Assembly (NCBI RefSeq): GCF_001941345.1 | Contig: NZ_CP009251.1 | Location: 868,001 to 932,000 of the forward strand | DNA from: Corynebacterium stationis | Lineage (GTDB): Bacteria; Actinomycetota; Actinomycetes; Mycobacteriales; Mycobacteriaceae | DNA: 64,000 nt | Direction of reading: 5' to 3' | Shown: piece by piece, positions 1 through 9,014 of the stretch | How the letters are laid out: each line of letters begins with the position of its first letter | Numbering within the stretch: position 1 is the first letter of the stretch | Made by a program: the position numbers and the translations under genes | Notes under the pieces: generated by a model | Databases searched by the model: none | What the model was told of the DNA's origin: nothing | Seen by the model: only the letters and a program-made list of their open reading frames with translations

Positions 1-2
1 CT

Positions 3-3000
3 CTAAATTTCTTGTGGTTCACAGAGGGAAAGATTGCCGAGACGCAATCGTTAATTAACAAGTATCCCAAACTCGTCGACAAATTAAGTGAGGTTCCTAA
101 ATCCCTGGCTTCCCGGGTTCTGGGCGAAGCTAGGCTCTTAGAACTCGATCTAGTTCCCATCAGGAGCCAGTTTCCAGCTTACGTAGCGGAACCAAATCGA
201 GTTATGTACTGTATCCACCAGTCTCCGTTATACAACTCGAATGGTTATTCGACCCGCTCCAGAGGAGTGGCTAATGGCATAAAAGCATCCGGTGGAGATG
301 TTGTAGTAGTCGCAAGGTCTGGGTACCCATGGGATTCGAAAGCTGATACTGAGAAACCAAAACCCACTCGCGTCGAGGCAACGCTTGATGGGATTCAGTA
401 TGTTCACATTCCCGGAGGGAATCTGAACCGAGATCCAATCGACCACTACACTTTGCAATGTGCGGATGCCTTCGTTCGTGAAGCGAGAATGGTGCGTCCA
501 AGTGTTATTCAGGCCGCATCCAACTTTAGAACTGCGCTTCCGGCCCTGATTGCTGCGCGCCGACTCGGTATTCCGTTTGTTTATGAGGTACGGGGGTTAT
601 GGGAGTTTACTGAAGCAGCTGCGAAACCTGGATTTGAAAACACTGAACGCTTTGCTGCGATGCGTGAGCTTGAGAATCTGGTTGCGCAAAACGCGGATCA
701 TATACTTGCAATTACTTCGCAAGTGAAGGATGAACTTGTAGCCAGAGGGGCTAATGCAGAAAATATCACGGTAGCCCCTAACTCAGTAGATCCGGAGGTA
801 TTCGTTCCTCTTCCCAAAGACACAAACTATGCTAAATCGAAGAAGATTCGCGTGGATGTGCCAGTTGTTGGATTTGCTGGCAGCATCGTCGGGTATGAGG
901 GACTGGATGATTTAGTCGATGCATCTGCGATACTCAAAAACAGCGGTGTTGACCACCAAATTGTGATTGCCGGTTCGGGAGCCGCGGAGAATGCACTTAA
1001 AGAACGGGTGGCTAAGTTAAAACTAGAGCAGCAGGTAACGTTCTTAGGTCGTTTGCCTCAGAACGAGATGCCGAGACTTCAAAGTATCTTCGATATCGTC
1101 GCCTGCCCAAGGAAATCAAATCTGGTGACAGAATTAGTATCACCTTTGAAGCCACTCGAATCCTTTGCAACTGGAAAAGCAACGGTTCTATCAAATGTAT
1201 CGCCCAATAAGGATCTCGCTGGTGAGGATGAAGGAAGGGCATTGCTGTCCGTTGCTGATAGTGCGGAATCACTGTCATCCAAGTTGAAGAGCTTGATCCT
1301 GGACTCTGATCTGCGGGCTGATCTCGGTCGAACTGGACGACTTTGGATTGTTACTGAAAGGTCTTGGGAAAAACTCGGGGAAAAGATTCTTACAGCTCAC
1401 ATTCAAGCTGCCGAAGCATACGAAAGGAACACTCCGGAGTCAAAGCTATTGAGCTCGTTGCGTGTAGGCGTAATCGGCGACGAATTTACTCGATCCACCC
1501 TTGAAGACGCTTTTGATGTCCAATTGCTAAGCCGCACCTCTTGGCGCGATCAGTTGTCAGCTGATCCGAAGCTTGACATGGTCTTCGTCGAATCAGCGTG
1601 GGAAGGCAACGAAGCAGAATGGCACCGTGGTGTCGGACACTATTCGGATGAAGAAAGTGCTGACCTGCGGGGAATGCTTACATTGGCACGCGAACGCGGG
1701 ATTCCGACTGTGTTCTGGAACAAAGAAGACCCGATTCATATTTCACGGTTTGTACCTAATGCGGCCCTGTTTGATCACGTGTTTACAACGGACGCGAATA
1801 TGATTCCTCGCTATCTAAAAGAAGCAGGCTGTAAGAACAAGACTGTCAGCGCTTTACCGTTCTATGCGCAACCTAAACTGCATAATCCGCTGCCGAGCTC
1901 GCGAGAGTTCAAGAAGTCGATTGCTTACGCCGGGTCGTACTATGGCGACCGATACAAAGAGCGGTCTAAAGGCTTGGAGCGGTTGCTGGAGTCATCAGCT
2001 AAATATGACATGGACATTTATGATCGTCAGGCGAATAATCCAGATTCACCTTATAAATTTCCTGAAGCATATCGCAGTGCGGTCCGTGGCGGACTGCTAT
2101 ACCGAGATGTCATTGAGTCATACAAATCCCATACTGCACATCTCAATGTGAATTCAGTATTGAATTCGCCGACGATGTTCTCTCGACGTGTCGTAGAAAT
2201 TCCAGCATGCGGCGGCATTGTTTTGAGCGCCTATGGAAGGGGAATTGCCGAAACGTTGGGATCTAATATCGCGCATTCTAACAACGCTAAGGATCACCGA
2301 GCTTGGCTCTATGACTGGTCGTCGAATCCATCTGGCCGGCTTGACGAAATCTGGCGTCAGATGCGGACAGTGTATCGAGCGCATACCACTGAGTCTGCAT
2401 TGTCAATTCTTGCCCGAACCGCGGGGATCTCGGTCCAAGGTTTGCAGCCTAGGAAGTATATTGCTGTCTTGACTGAAATTGCCACCTTGTCGGAACGGGA
2501 GAGGGCTGCATTAATTAACCGTGTAGTGACTCAATCAGTCCGGCCGTCCGCAGTAATTGCTCTGGGGCTTACCCAGGATGAAAAAGTGTTAATTGAACAA
2601 CTCGGAATCGAAGCGAGCGCGGACCTACAAGCAGACGAAGAGCTTGGCATTGAGGTTTATTTCCCGAACGAGTTCTCACGTACTTTTGCAGAGGACGTAA
2701 TGTTGCCTCTTCGTTTCGGTGACTACGGGAGAATCCTGACTCGCGACCCAAATACATTCGGTTTAAAGGATTATGTGACGACCGTCGTGGATTCGGAAGC
2801 AGCGAAGAACTTCACTCTCGCAGTGCGAAGTCGCTCTAATGATGAAAGCCAATCGATTACAGTAACACTTCCGATGTCACATGAAATAGATGCGGCGGAA
2901 GAAGACTCTGAAGAGGAATCTTTCGACTTTTCAGGTAAGACAGTACTCGTCGCTGGACACGATCTAAAATTCGCGGGTGCAATTCTCGATGAGCTTTATG

Positions 3001-3911
3001 CGACTGGCTGCGAGGTCTTGATTGACAAGTGGGAGGGACACAACAAGCATGACCCCGCAAAGTCCAAGGAGCTGTTGAATCAAGCTGACATCGTCGTGTG
3101 TGAGTGGGGGCTTGGAAATGCCGTGTGGTATTCAAATAACTTGTTGTCACGACAGTCAATGATTGTACGAGTTCATTCGCAGGAACTATTTCTTCCGTTC
3201 TTGAGCAAGGTAAACAAAGCTAACGTAAGCAAGTTCATATTCGTAGGCGAACTAATTCGTAAAGCTGCGATAACTTCTCATGGGGTTCCTTCGAACAAAA
3301 CCGTTGTTATCCCAAATTTCGTGGACTCTAGTGCCCTAAATAGGTCCAAACTTGACGGAGCAGAAAAGACACTTGGCATGGTTGGTATTGTCCCGAGGAG
3401 CAAGCGCTTGGATCGGGCACTCGACATCCTGGAAGGTCTTCTAAAACATGATCCTGGATACAAACTTCGTATTAAAGGCAAGACGCCAGAGGACTATCCA
3501 TGGATGAAGAACCGTCCTCAAGAAATGGAATTTTACTCGGAACAGAATTCAAGAATTGATTCGATCAATAGTAGGTACCCTGATGCCGTTGTCTTCGATG
3601 GATATGGTTCGGATATGGAGGAGTGGTATAGAAAGGTCGGAATCGTACTGTCAACAAGTGATTTCGAATCATTCCATCTAACTCTCGCAGACGGCGCCGC
3701 CTCCGGTGCGCTTCCAGTGAGTCTGGACTGGCCTGGTGCGGATCTAATTTATCCAACAAGCTGGCTTTCAGGAACAACGGACGGCATCGTTAGCAGCATT
3801 ATCGATGCACAAGTTGATACGGCTGAAGCGCAACAGTTCGTAAAGGACAGCTTTGAGCGGACATTGCTTCTCCGGCAATTCATGCAGATCTTGGGAAACA
3901 GTCGAGAATAG
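3..3911 (+). CDS. Multi-module glycosyltransferase (GT4 + CgeB-like + GT4-like), 5' end outside window
   Basis: Large protein of at least 1300 residues, probably cytoplasmic and acting in surface-polysaccharide assembly. Three GT-B-like modules can be read. The first, about residues 65-470 counted from the TTG at 12, has a GT4 look, with APNSVDPEVF ending the N-lobe, VVGFAGS opening the C-lobe and LESFATGKAT near the donor site. The second, about 490-800, resembles CgeB/DUF3880 proteins (VFWNKEDP, FSRRVVEIPACGG). The third, about 930-1299, starts at KTVLVAGHDLKFAG and has a GT4-like C-lobe (MVGIVPRSKRLDRA, STSDFESFHL). The frame is open through the window edge and the first codons look like mid-protein sequence, so the true start is probably upstream. 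Acceptor and donor sugars cannot be read from the sequence. Confidence 0.85.
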   Translation, partial: LNFLWFTEGKIAETQSLINKYPKLVDKLSEVPKSLASRVLGEARLLELDLVPIRSQFPAYVAEPNRVMYCIHQSPLYNSNGYSTRSRGVANGIKASGGDVVVVARSGYPWDSKADTEKPKPTRVEATLDGIQYVHIPGGNLNRDPIDHYTLQCADAFVREARMVRPSVIQAASNFRTALPALIAARRLGIPFVYEVRGLWEFTEAAAKPGFENTERFAAMRELENLVAQNADHILAITSQVKDELVARGANAENITVAPNSVDPEVFVPLPKDTNYAKSKKIRVDVPVVGFAGSIVGYEGLDDLVDASAILKNSGVDHQIVIAGSGAAENALKERVAKLKLEQQVTFLGRLPQNEMPRLQSIFDIVACPRKSNLVTELVSPLKPLESFATGKATVLSNVSPNKDLAGEDEGRALLSVADSAESLSSKLKSLILDSDLRADLGRTGRLWIVTERSWEKLGEKILTAHIQAAEAYERNTPESKLLSSLRVGVIGDEFTRSTLEDAFDVQLLSRTSWRDQLSADPKLDMVFVESAWEGNEAEWHRGVGHYSDEESADLRGMLTLARERGIPTVFWNKEDPIHISRFVPNAALFDHVFTTDANMIPRYLKEAGCKNKTVSALPFYAQPKLHNPLPSSREFKKSIAYAGSYYGDRYKERSKGLERLLESSAKYDMDIYDRQANNPDSPYKFPEAYRSAVRGGLLYRDVIESYKSHTAHLNVNSVLNSPTMFSRRVVEIPACGGIVLSAYGRGIAETLGSNIAHSNNAKDHRAWLYDWSSNPSGRLDEIWRQMRTVYRAHTTESALSILARTAGISVQGLQPRKYIAVLTEIATLSERERAALINRVVTQSVRPSAVIALGLTQDEKVLIEQLGIEASADLQADEELGIEVYFPNEFSRTFAEDVMLPLRFGDYGRILTRDPNTFGLKDYVTTVVDSEAAKNFTLAVRSRSNDESQSITVTLPMSHEIDAAEEDSEEESFDFSGKTVLVAGHDLKFAGAILDELYATGCEVLIDKWEGHNKHDPAKSKELLNQADIVVCEWGLGNAVWYSNNLLSRQSMIVRVHSQELFLPFLSKVNKANVSKFIFVGELIRKAAITSHGVPSNKTVVIPNFVDSSALNRSKLDGAEKTLGMVGIVPRSKRLDRALDILEGLLKHDPGYKLRIKGKTPEDYPWMKNRPQEMEFYSEQNSRIDSINSRYPDAVVFDGYGSDMEEWYRKVGIVLSTSDFESFHLTLADGAASGALPVSLDWPGADLIYPTSWLSGTTDGIVSSIIDAQVDTAEAQQFVKDSFERTLLLRQFMQILGNSRE

Positions 3912-4598
3912 GCTAGTTCTTGCGATACAGGCGCTAGCCCATTCGGTGCGGAACTCAGAGCCAATCCCATCGGAGGATTAGTTTCCCACCAATTCGCGTA
4001 TCTTGTGCGGCGATTATGGCTGCATGGGAAATTTCGAGGTGCCATCTGTTCGTAGCTTTCAGATTCGAATCAGCCGAGTTGCAGTTGACTCGTGTAATTC
4101 CTGTTGTCGTTCGAACCTGTCAATGGGGGTACGTGGGGCTTCGACTCGTGGATGGCACAATCGTGTGACTTATATTCTGCGAAGTCACATGACTTATCAA
4201 GCGGCGCTCTCATGACCACCAGAGCATGCCACAACTAAAGCTATAAACTCCATAATAGTGTGACGCCAGCTTGGGAAATTGCATACTCGTAGAGCTTTAC
4301 TGGTGAAGGCGTCACTAATAAGACCAGAACTTAATCCGGCTCCAAAGGAATCGTGATACGCCATATGAAACTTGAAATGCCAGGGAAAGCGGGGTGAAGG
4401 GGGGGGGCAGCAGCCGACACGTTAAAAACTCACAAATAGGTGTAGCTCGGCCCGTTGATTTTGCAGCTCATAGGAATTCTCAGCACTATAGTATGAAAAG
4501 AAGTAGCTTACCTTTCTAAGCATCTATGATAAGCGCCCTTTTTCTCAGACGGCCTCGTAGAGCCTTAAAGCTTTTAAGAGATAGTAGCGTGAAAAGAG
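3912..4598. other. Intergenic region, no gene supported
   Basis: About 690 bases of AT-rich sequence between the large glycosyltransferase and the next + strand operon. It includes a run of nine G at 4399-4407. Short open frames here (for example 4003-4215) have no ribosome site and no recognisable protein. The last bases hold the promoter listed next. Confidence 0.5.
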
Positions 4599-4604
4599 TA
4601 CAAT
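4599..4604 (+). promoter_or_regulatory. -10 box (TACAAT) for a probable leaderless mRNA
   Basis: TACAAT matches the corynebacterial -10 consensus. It is followed by six bases and then the ATG at 4611, the usual geometry when transcription begins at the start codon. No Shine-Dalgarno sequence is present and no clear -35 is seen. Confidence 0.55.
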
Positions 4605-4610
4605 TTGACT

Positions 4611-6029
4611 ATGCTTTTGGATAAATCTTTAGTTATCAATGCATCGATTCCAACGGATGGCCAGTATATAATTAGTGGCTGGATTAAATGTCCTATTGGA
4701 ACGCGAGCCTTATTACGCTTCCTCACCAAAGGGACCGCTGACGATCCGATTGACGGACTGCATTGGGGGGCAACTGGTGGATGGTACAAGTATCTTCCAG
4801 CTACAGGGGCAATGGAGTATTTTCAAGTGCCCGCCACGATTAATGAGAACCTTCATGGAATCCCTGAGATTAGAATTGAGCGGTGGTTTGGTGACGGAGA
4901 AATTGAGTTGCTTCTGGAACAAGAAAAATGGCAACCCAAAGTTCTATTTTGGGGGGACGATGAAGCTTATGAAGCATTACTTAAATCTTCGATTGGGCTC
5001 ATAGAGCGTTTCCCGTTATCGTCCTGCTTAATCACGGCTGCTGAACCACGGTGCGAAGCATTGAGCAATCGCCTGACAACAGGGAAGCAAAGTCCTGATA
5101 GGTCTGCGGAGCTTACCGCAGATATTGAGAAACGCGCGCTTGGAATGCTCCTGGAGCAAGATTTCGACGCATTGGTGTTGGATATCGAGTCGCTTTGTCG
5201 GCCTATTATAAACTTTCAAGGAAGTCACATCGAATTTACCAGCGACGCAAAATCTCTAGGGGCAGGGCTGGTAAATGCTGAGATTATCGATGCTGGAAGT
5301 ACGAACTATCTCAATATTCTACGAAGATCGTTGCAGTCAATTCTTCGAATCGTAAGACCGAGACCTGTGGTGGTTCAAGCCCGGGCTGGGGAGATTTCAG
5401 CATCGGAAATTGAAGATAATTCGATTGTCGGTGTCTTAAGAAGGGATCAGGAAGAAAGTAATCTGAATGACTTTGTGTTTCTTGACCTTCCATCCGACCA
5501 AGCAATTGACTCTGTGACTATCACATCCAAACGTATTGACTTCGGGGATCTACTAGAATTTTCACTAGTAAACTTAGATGCAAATATGATGCAGAGGGAA
5601 AAATCGGACAAAATCGTTCTGCTTTCTAGCCCGGTTCATATTAGGCAACTTGAACCACACAAGTTTAGCCACCTGCCTTCTGAATTTGTCGTCGAGATTG
5701 ATGTCCTTGCTCCGTTTAAATACAGGGAACGGAATCTCCTCCTGACTTTTGAAATAGAGGACTCAAACGGTGAGCCCTTCGAAGGCAATCTCTCGCAATA
5801 CTCGATATTCCGTTCTAAAATGAAGGGGGTTAGCTACTACAAGTACTTCCCTGCAGTACAAGGTTCATCGGTAGCAGAATTTGAAGTATCGCTCCCAGAG
5901 CATGTGCGGTGTACCGCAATTGGAATAAGAGAGATTCGTGATCAGGGGGACGTTTTCGTCACGAGAATTGAAATCCAGTCTGACGACAGCCTTGTAAATG
6001 CTCTGGCTTTGAATCCTGAAAGGAAATAA
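4611..6029 (+). CDS. Unrecognised protein of polysaccharide locus, possibly DUF6270-like
   Basis: Protein of 472 residues without signal peptide or membrane segment. The ATG at 4611 is preferred over the TTG at 4605 because a TACAAT -10 box ends six bases upstream, which suggests a leaderless message. Residues about 120-270 follow the order seen in DUF6270 proteins of capsule loci: a beta strand with a short acidic loop (LFWGDDEAYEALLKSS), a central DFDALVLDIESL strand and a GSTNYLNI segment. The GSCVSRD-type nucleophile motif of that family is not intact, so the assignment is tentative. The stop overlaps the next start by one base (TAATG), so the two genes are translationally coupled. Confidence 0.6.
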   Translation: MLLDKSLVINASIPTDGQYIISGWIKCPIGTRALLRFLTKGTADDPIDGLHWGATGGWYKYLPATGAMEYFQVPATINENLHGIPEIRIERWFGDGEIELLLEQEKWQPKVLFWGDDEAYEALLKSSIGLIERFPLSSCLITAAEPRCEALSNRLTTGKQSPDRSAELTADIEKRALGMLLEQDFDALVLDIESLCRPIINFQGSHIEFTSDAKSLGAGLVNAEIIDAGSTNYLNILRRSLQSILRIVRPRPVVVQARAGEISASEIEDNSIVGVLRRDQEESNLNDFVFLDLPSDQAIDSVTITSKRIDFGDLLEFSLVNLDANMMQREKSDKIVLLSSPVHIRQLEPHKFSHLPSEFVVEIDVLAPFKYRERNLLLTFEIEDSNGEPFEGNLSQYSIFRSKMKGVSYYKYFPAVQGSSVAEFEVSLPEHVRCTAIGIREIRDQGDVFVTRIEIQSDDSLVNALALNPERK

Positions 6030-6742
6030 TGAACGCAGTATCTAATAACGTTGCCGGCTCGGCTGTATTGATATTCGAGGACTCTGGATTAAATGTGGAT
6101 CTCGGGTTTATCCGATCCCGCAGCATCTTTTTCAACGATTGGGAAAGCATTCGGAGGAGCGAAGAACTCGGCTCTCTTTTAGTCGCGGACAAGAATCCAG
6201 AACGAGTGATTCAGAATGTGCGTGAACTTCTAGCTGGCCCGACAAAAACCGTAACGATTGTTTGGAACGCTGAAAGAAATAAAGCGTATTCATATTCGAT
6301 GCTTGCTTTCGCTACTGGTCTTGAATATGTGGGATTTGACCTATTTGGTTCTACCGCGCGTCTCGAGGTTGCAGTAGGGCGAGAACACCTAACGCGGAGA
6401 AAAACTCCAATCGATGAGATTCGCAGTCTCATAATTGAGAATTCGAGGAGACCGTCGAACCTTACGTCTTCTGATTTGGACGACCTTCTCGAAGACCAAG
6501 AAGAACTTCTCGACGCTGTTGAGCAAAGTATTTTAGAAGTATCAAAACTGAAGTGTGAAATTCAAGCTCTCCGTAAGAGCGTTGAGCAGATCCCGATGCT
6601 TCACACGAAAATGAGGGAACTGCAAACTGAAAACTTGAGACTTAGACGGCGAAATGACGCTCTAGCTCGTAAAGCTCTCAATAAACTAACTGGGCATTCA
6701 AGAAATCCAGTAGCCGACAAAAACTCAGATCTGAAGGAGTAA
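6029..6742 (+). CDS. Unrecognised coiled-coil protein of polysaccharide locus
   Basis: Protein of 237 residues, not recognised. The start overlaps the preceding stop by one base and has an AAAGG ribosome site. Residues 1-150 look globular, with alternating hydrophobic strands (SAVLIFEDS, TVTIVWNAE). Residues about 155-225 are a strong heptad-rich coiled coil (LDDLLEDQEELLDAVEQ, then KMRELQTENLRLRRR) ending in a basic tail. It is encoded between two glycosyltransferase genes in one operon, so a scaffold or chain-length role in glycan assembly is possible. That is inference from position only. Confidence 0.6.
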   Translation: MNAVSNNVAGSAVLIFEDSGLNVDLGFIRSRSIFFNDWESIRRSEELGSLLVADKNPERVIQNVRELLAGPTKTVTIVWNAERNKAYSYSMLAFATGLEYVGFDLFGSTARLEVAVGREHLTRRKTPIDEIRSLIIENSRRPSNLTSSDLDDLLEDQEELLDAVEQSILEVSKLKCEIQALRKSVEQIPMLHTKMRELQTENLRLRRRNDALARKALNKLTGHSRNPVADKNSDLKE

Positions 6743-6749
6743 ATCAGCA

Positions 6750-8909
6750 ATGACAGCAAAGGCGCTTGATGGCACAATCGAACAAAAACGAAAGCGGCTA
6801 GATAAAGCGCGGCGAAATGCGCATTTGAGCGGGATTGCTTCACATTATCTACCTGGTATTAGCGTAATTATTCCCTCTTATCAGGGGGAGGAAACCATTG
6901 GAGCAACGCTAAGAAGTCTGTTAGATCAATCCCTAGACTTTTCTTCTTATGAGGTAATCGTGGTCTTGAACGGTGAGGACGACGGAAGCTTTGAGAAGAT
7001 CTCCTGCATAATAGAAAAACATCCAGAATTTAATCTTCGTGTATACTTTAATTCCCAAAAAGGAGCAGGCGCCGCGCGGAATGTCGCATTGAATCTGGTT
7101 CGTTATGAGAATACGATTTTTGTAGATGCCGATGACTTAGTTGAAACTGAGTTCTTAGCTTCATGTTTGGAATCCATGCCAAATGAGCCGAGAATCGTTG
7201 CTTGTCCGATTCATGACCTTACTTTAGATGGTCAAATTAGCAGTACTAATATTTTAAATGAGCGGATAAGTAAAATGGCCGGTCAAATTGTTCCGGTCTC
7301 TGACGTTCCTTGGCTACTTGGTTTTAATGCATGTAAACTTGTTCCTACGAAGTTACTGGAGAACCTGCGTTACCGGGAGGATCTGGAAAGCGGCGAAGAT
7401 TTGGTTTTCTTCGCGAACTTGCTCAGCGTTGAGGGGCTCAAAGTTGTGTTCCAAAAGCCAGCCCAAAATTCAGCCTATATTCGTAGAATTTCAAACAATT
7501 CAGTCTCGCGACAGGCTAAGTCTTTCGAATTTAACGTCAAGCAAAGAGTAGAGTGCGTTTCTGCGCTTCGGAAAATCGATGTCACTGGCGCGGCCAGGAA
7601 AGCCCGCATTCAATTGGAACGAGCACAGGTAAGCTTTGTTCGATCGTACCTTGAAGAACACCCGGACCAAGCACCTGCTCTTGACAATCTGCTGGTTGAA
7701 ATGGCCTTTGTTGATTTCCCATGGAACTGGATCAATGATGGAAAAGCCAAGGATTTGGTATTTTCGTATTGTTTCCTTCCTTATGCAGACACCTCAGCAG
7801 TGGTAGCAGCAAAAGCAATTTCCGAGAGAGAAAAGATTGTTGATGTCATCTCAGCTGATATGTCACGTATTCGCAGCAAGGATGTCAGCTTGCGGTTTCT
7901 ATGCTCGCGTTGGCTAGATAAAACAATCGAGATTCCAGTCGCACCGTCGTTTGCAGATTGGAAACTCAATGTAGAGTTCGCCCAAAAAGCAGTCGCGCAA
8001 GCACGTAAACGACAAGAATCTATCGGGTCAAACTACGAAACTCTATACTCGAGAGCGCTTTGGATGGGGTCGCACATAGCGGGTGCGTACTTCAAGATTG
8101 AGCATCCTGGGGTGATTTGGACTGCTGAATTTTCAGATCCGCTTCGGTTTGGCGTTGAGGGAGAACCTCGAAAAGGAGATTTACCTTCGGACGCTGATGC
8201 AACTATGTTTCAGGAAATCATACGCGCTCAAAGTCCAGTTGTACTAGAGATAGAAACTATTTTCGACTTGGTTGAATCTTTGACGATGCTGCTAGCAGAC
8301 GAACTGATTTTCACCAATGAGAATCAACTCGAATATATGCTGTCGAAATATCCTGTCGAGTTTGCTGCGCTTGTACGGGGTAAAGCCATAATCCGTGAGC
8401 ATCCCTCTCCGAGAGCAGCAGATTATCAAGTTGTTGAGGCTAAACCCGGATTTAACCCAACTCGGACGAATATTGCATACTTTGGTGCGTTCTATGTAAA
8501 TAGAGGTCTTGGCGACATTTTCACCGCGCTCCGGAATCTAACGGGGGCTGAACAACGTAGAATCGCTCTACATATATTTTGTTCAGATACGGCCGAGGCA
8601 GTACGGCAAGTAATCGAGTTAGGGCTTGACGAAATTGTGACGGTACATGAGTATCTCCCATATCTGCAGTTTCTCAATTCCGCAACTCAAGCCGATGTTC
8701 TTTTGGTCAACGATGTCGCTCGCTCGCCAGCAATGGAAGTTAATCCGTTCCTGCCGTCTAAGTATTCAGATTACAAAGCATCAGGAGCGAAGATTTGGGG
8801 AGTACTCGACGAAGGCTCAGCGCTTTCAAAAAAGAAACTAGACTATAGGTCGTTTAACGGTAATGCACCGTCATCTCTTAAAGTCCTACAAGAGATTCTC
8901 AGCCAATAG
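6750..8909 (+). CDS. Two-domain glycosyltransferase: GT2 plus GT-B-like C-terminus
   Basis: Protein of 719 residues with a clear GAAGGAG ribosome site ahead of the ATG. Residues about 30-260 form a GT2 (GT-A fold) domain: ISVIIPSYQGEETIG at the start, GAGAARNVALN, and the metal-binding motif FVDADD near residue 127. Residues about 560-700 resemble the C-lobe of a GT-B enzyme (NIAYFGAFYVNRGLGDIF, then ADVLLVNDV, SKYSDYKASGAKIWGV). Fusions of this kind transfer two sugars in succession or polymerise teichoic-acid-like or capsular chains. No membrane segments, so it probably acts at the inner face of the membrane. Third gene of the operon starting at 4611. Confidence 0.85.
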   Translation: MTAKALDGTIEQKRKRLDKARRNAHLSGIASHYLPGISVIIPSYQGEETIGATLRSLLDQSLDFSSYEVIVVLNGEDDGSFEKISCIIEKHPEFNLRVYFNSQKGAGAARNVALNLVRYENTIFVDADDLVETEFLASCLESMPNEPRIVACPIHDLTLDGQISSTNILNERISKMAGQIVPVSDVPWLLGFNACKLVPTKLLENLRYREDLESGEDLVFFANLLSVEGLKVVFQKPAQNSAYIRRISNNSVSRQAKSFEFNVKQRVECVSALRKIDVTGAARKARIQLERAQVSFVRSYLEEHPDQAPALDNLLVEMAFVDFPWNWINDGKAKDLVFSYCFLPYADTSAVVAAKAISEREKIVDVISADMSRIRSKDVSLRFLCSRWLDKTIEIPVAPSFADWKLNVEFAQKAVAQARKRQESIGSNYETLYSRALWMGSHIAGAYFKIEHPGVIWTAEFSDPLRFGVEGEPRKGDLPSDADATMFQEIIRAQSPVVLEIETIFDLVESLTMLLADELIFTNENQLEYMLSKYPVEFAALVRGKAIIREHPSPRAADYQVVEAKPGFNPTRTNIAYFGAFYVNRGLGDIFTALRNLTGAEQRRIALHIFCSDTAEAVRQVIELGLDEIVTVHEYLPYLQFLNSATQADVLLVNDVARSPAMEVNPFLPSKYSDYKASGAKIWGVLDEGSALSKKKLDYRSFNGNAPSSLKVLQEILSQ

Positions 8910-8913
8910 CTGA

Positions 8914-8958
8914 CGAACTACGCTTTCATCCCTCTGAATGGGGGGGTAGCGTAGTTCG
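8914..8958. terminator. Inverted repeat between convergent genes
   Basis: Arms CGAACTACGCT (8914-8924) and AGCGTAGTTCG (8948-8958) are perfectly complementary around a 23-base loop. The hairpin lies just after the stop of the + strand glycosyltransferase and before the stop of the - strand heparinase-like gene. The following sequence is only weakly T-rich. Confidence 0.6.
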
Positions 8959-9014
8959 GGAACTTTCCCTTAAATCTAACGCCCGCTCAACAAGGGGGTA
9001 TTCTCACTTATGGG

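Noticed and set aside
4003..4215. 70-codon frame in the 3.9-4.6 kb gap
   Set aside because: Cys/Ser-rich random-looking product without a start signal.
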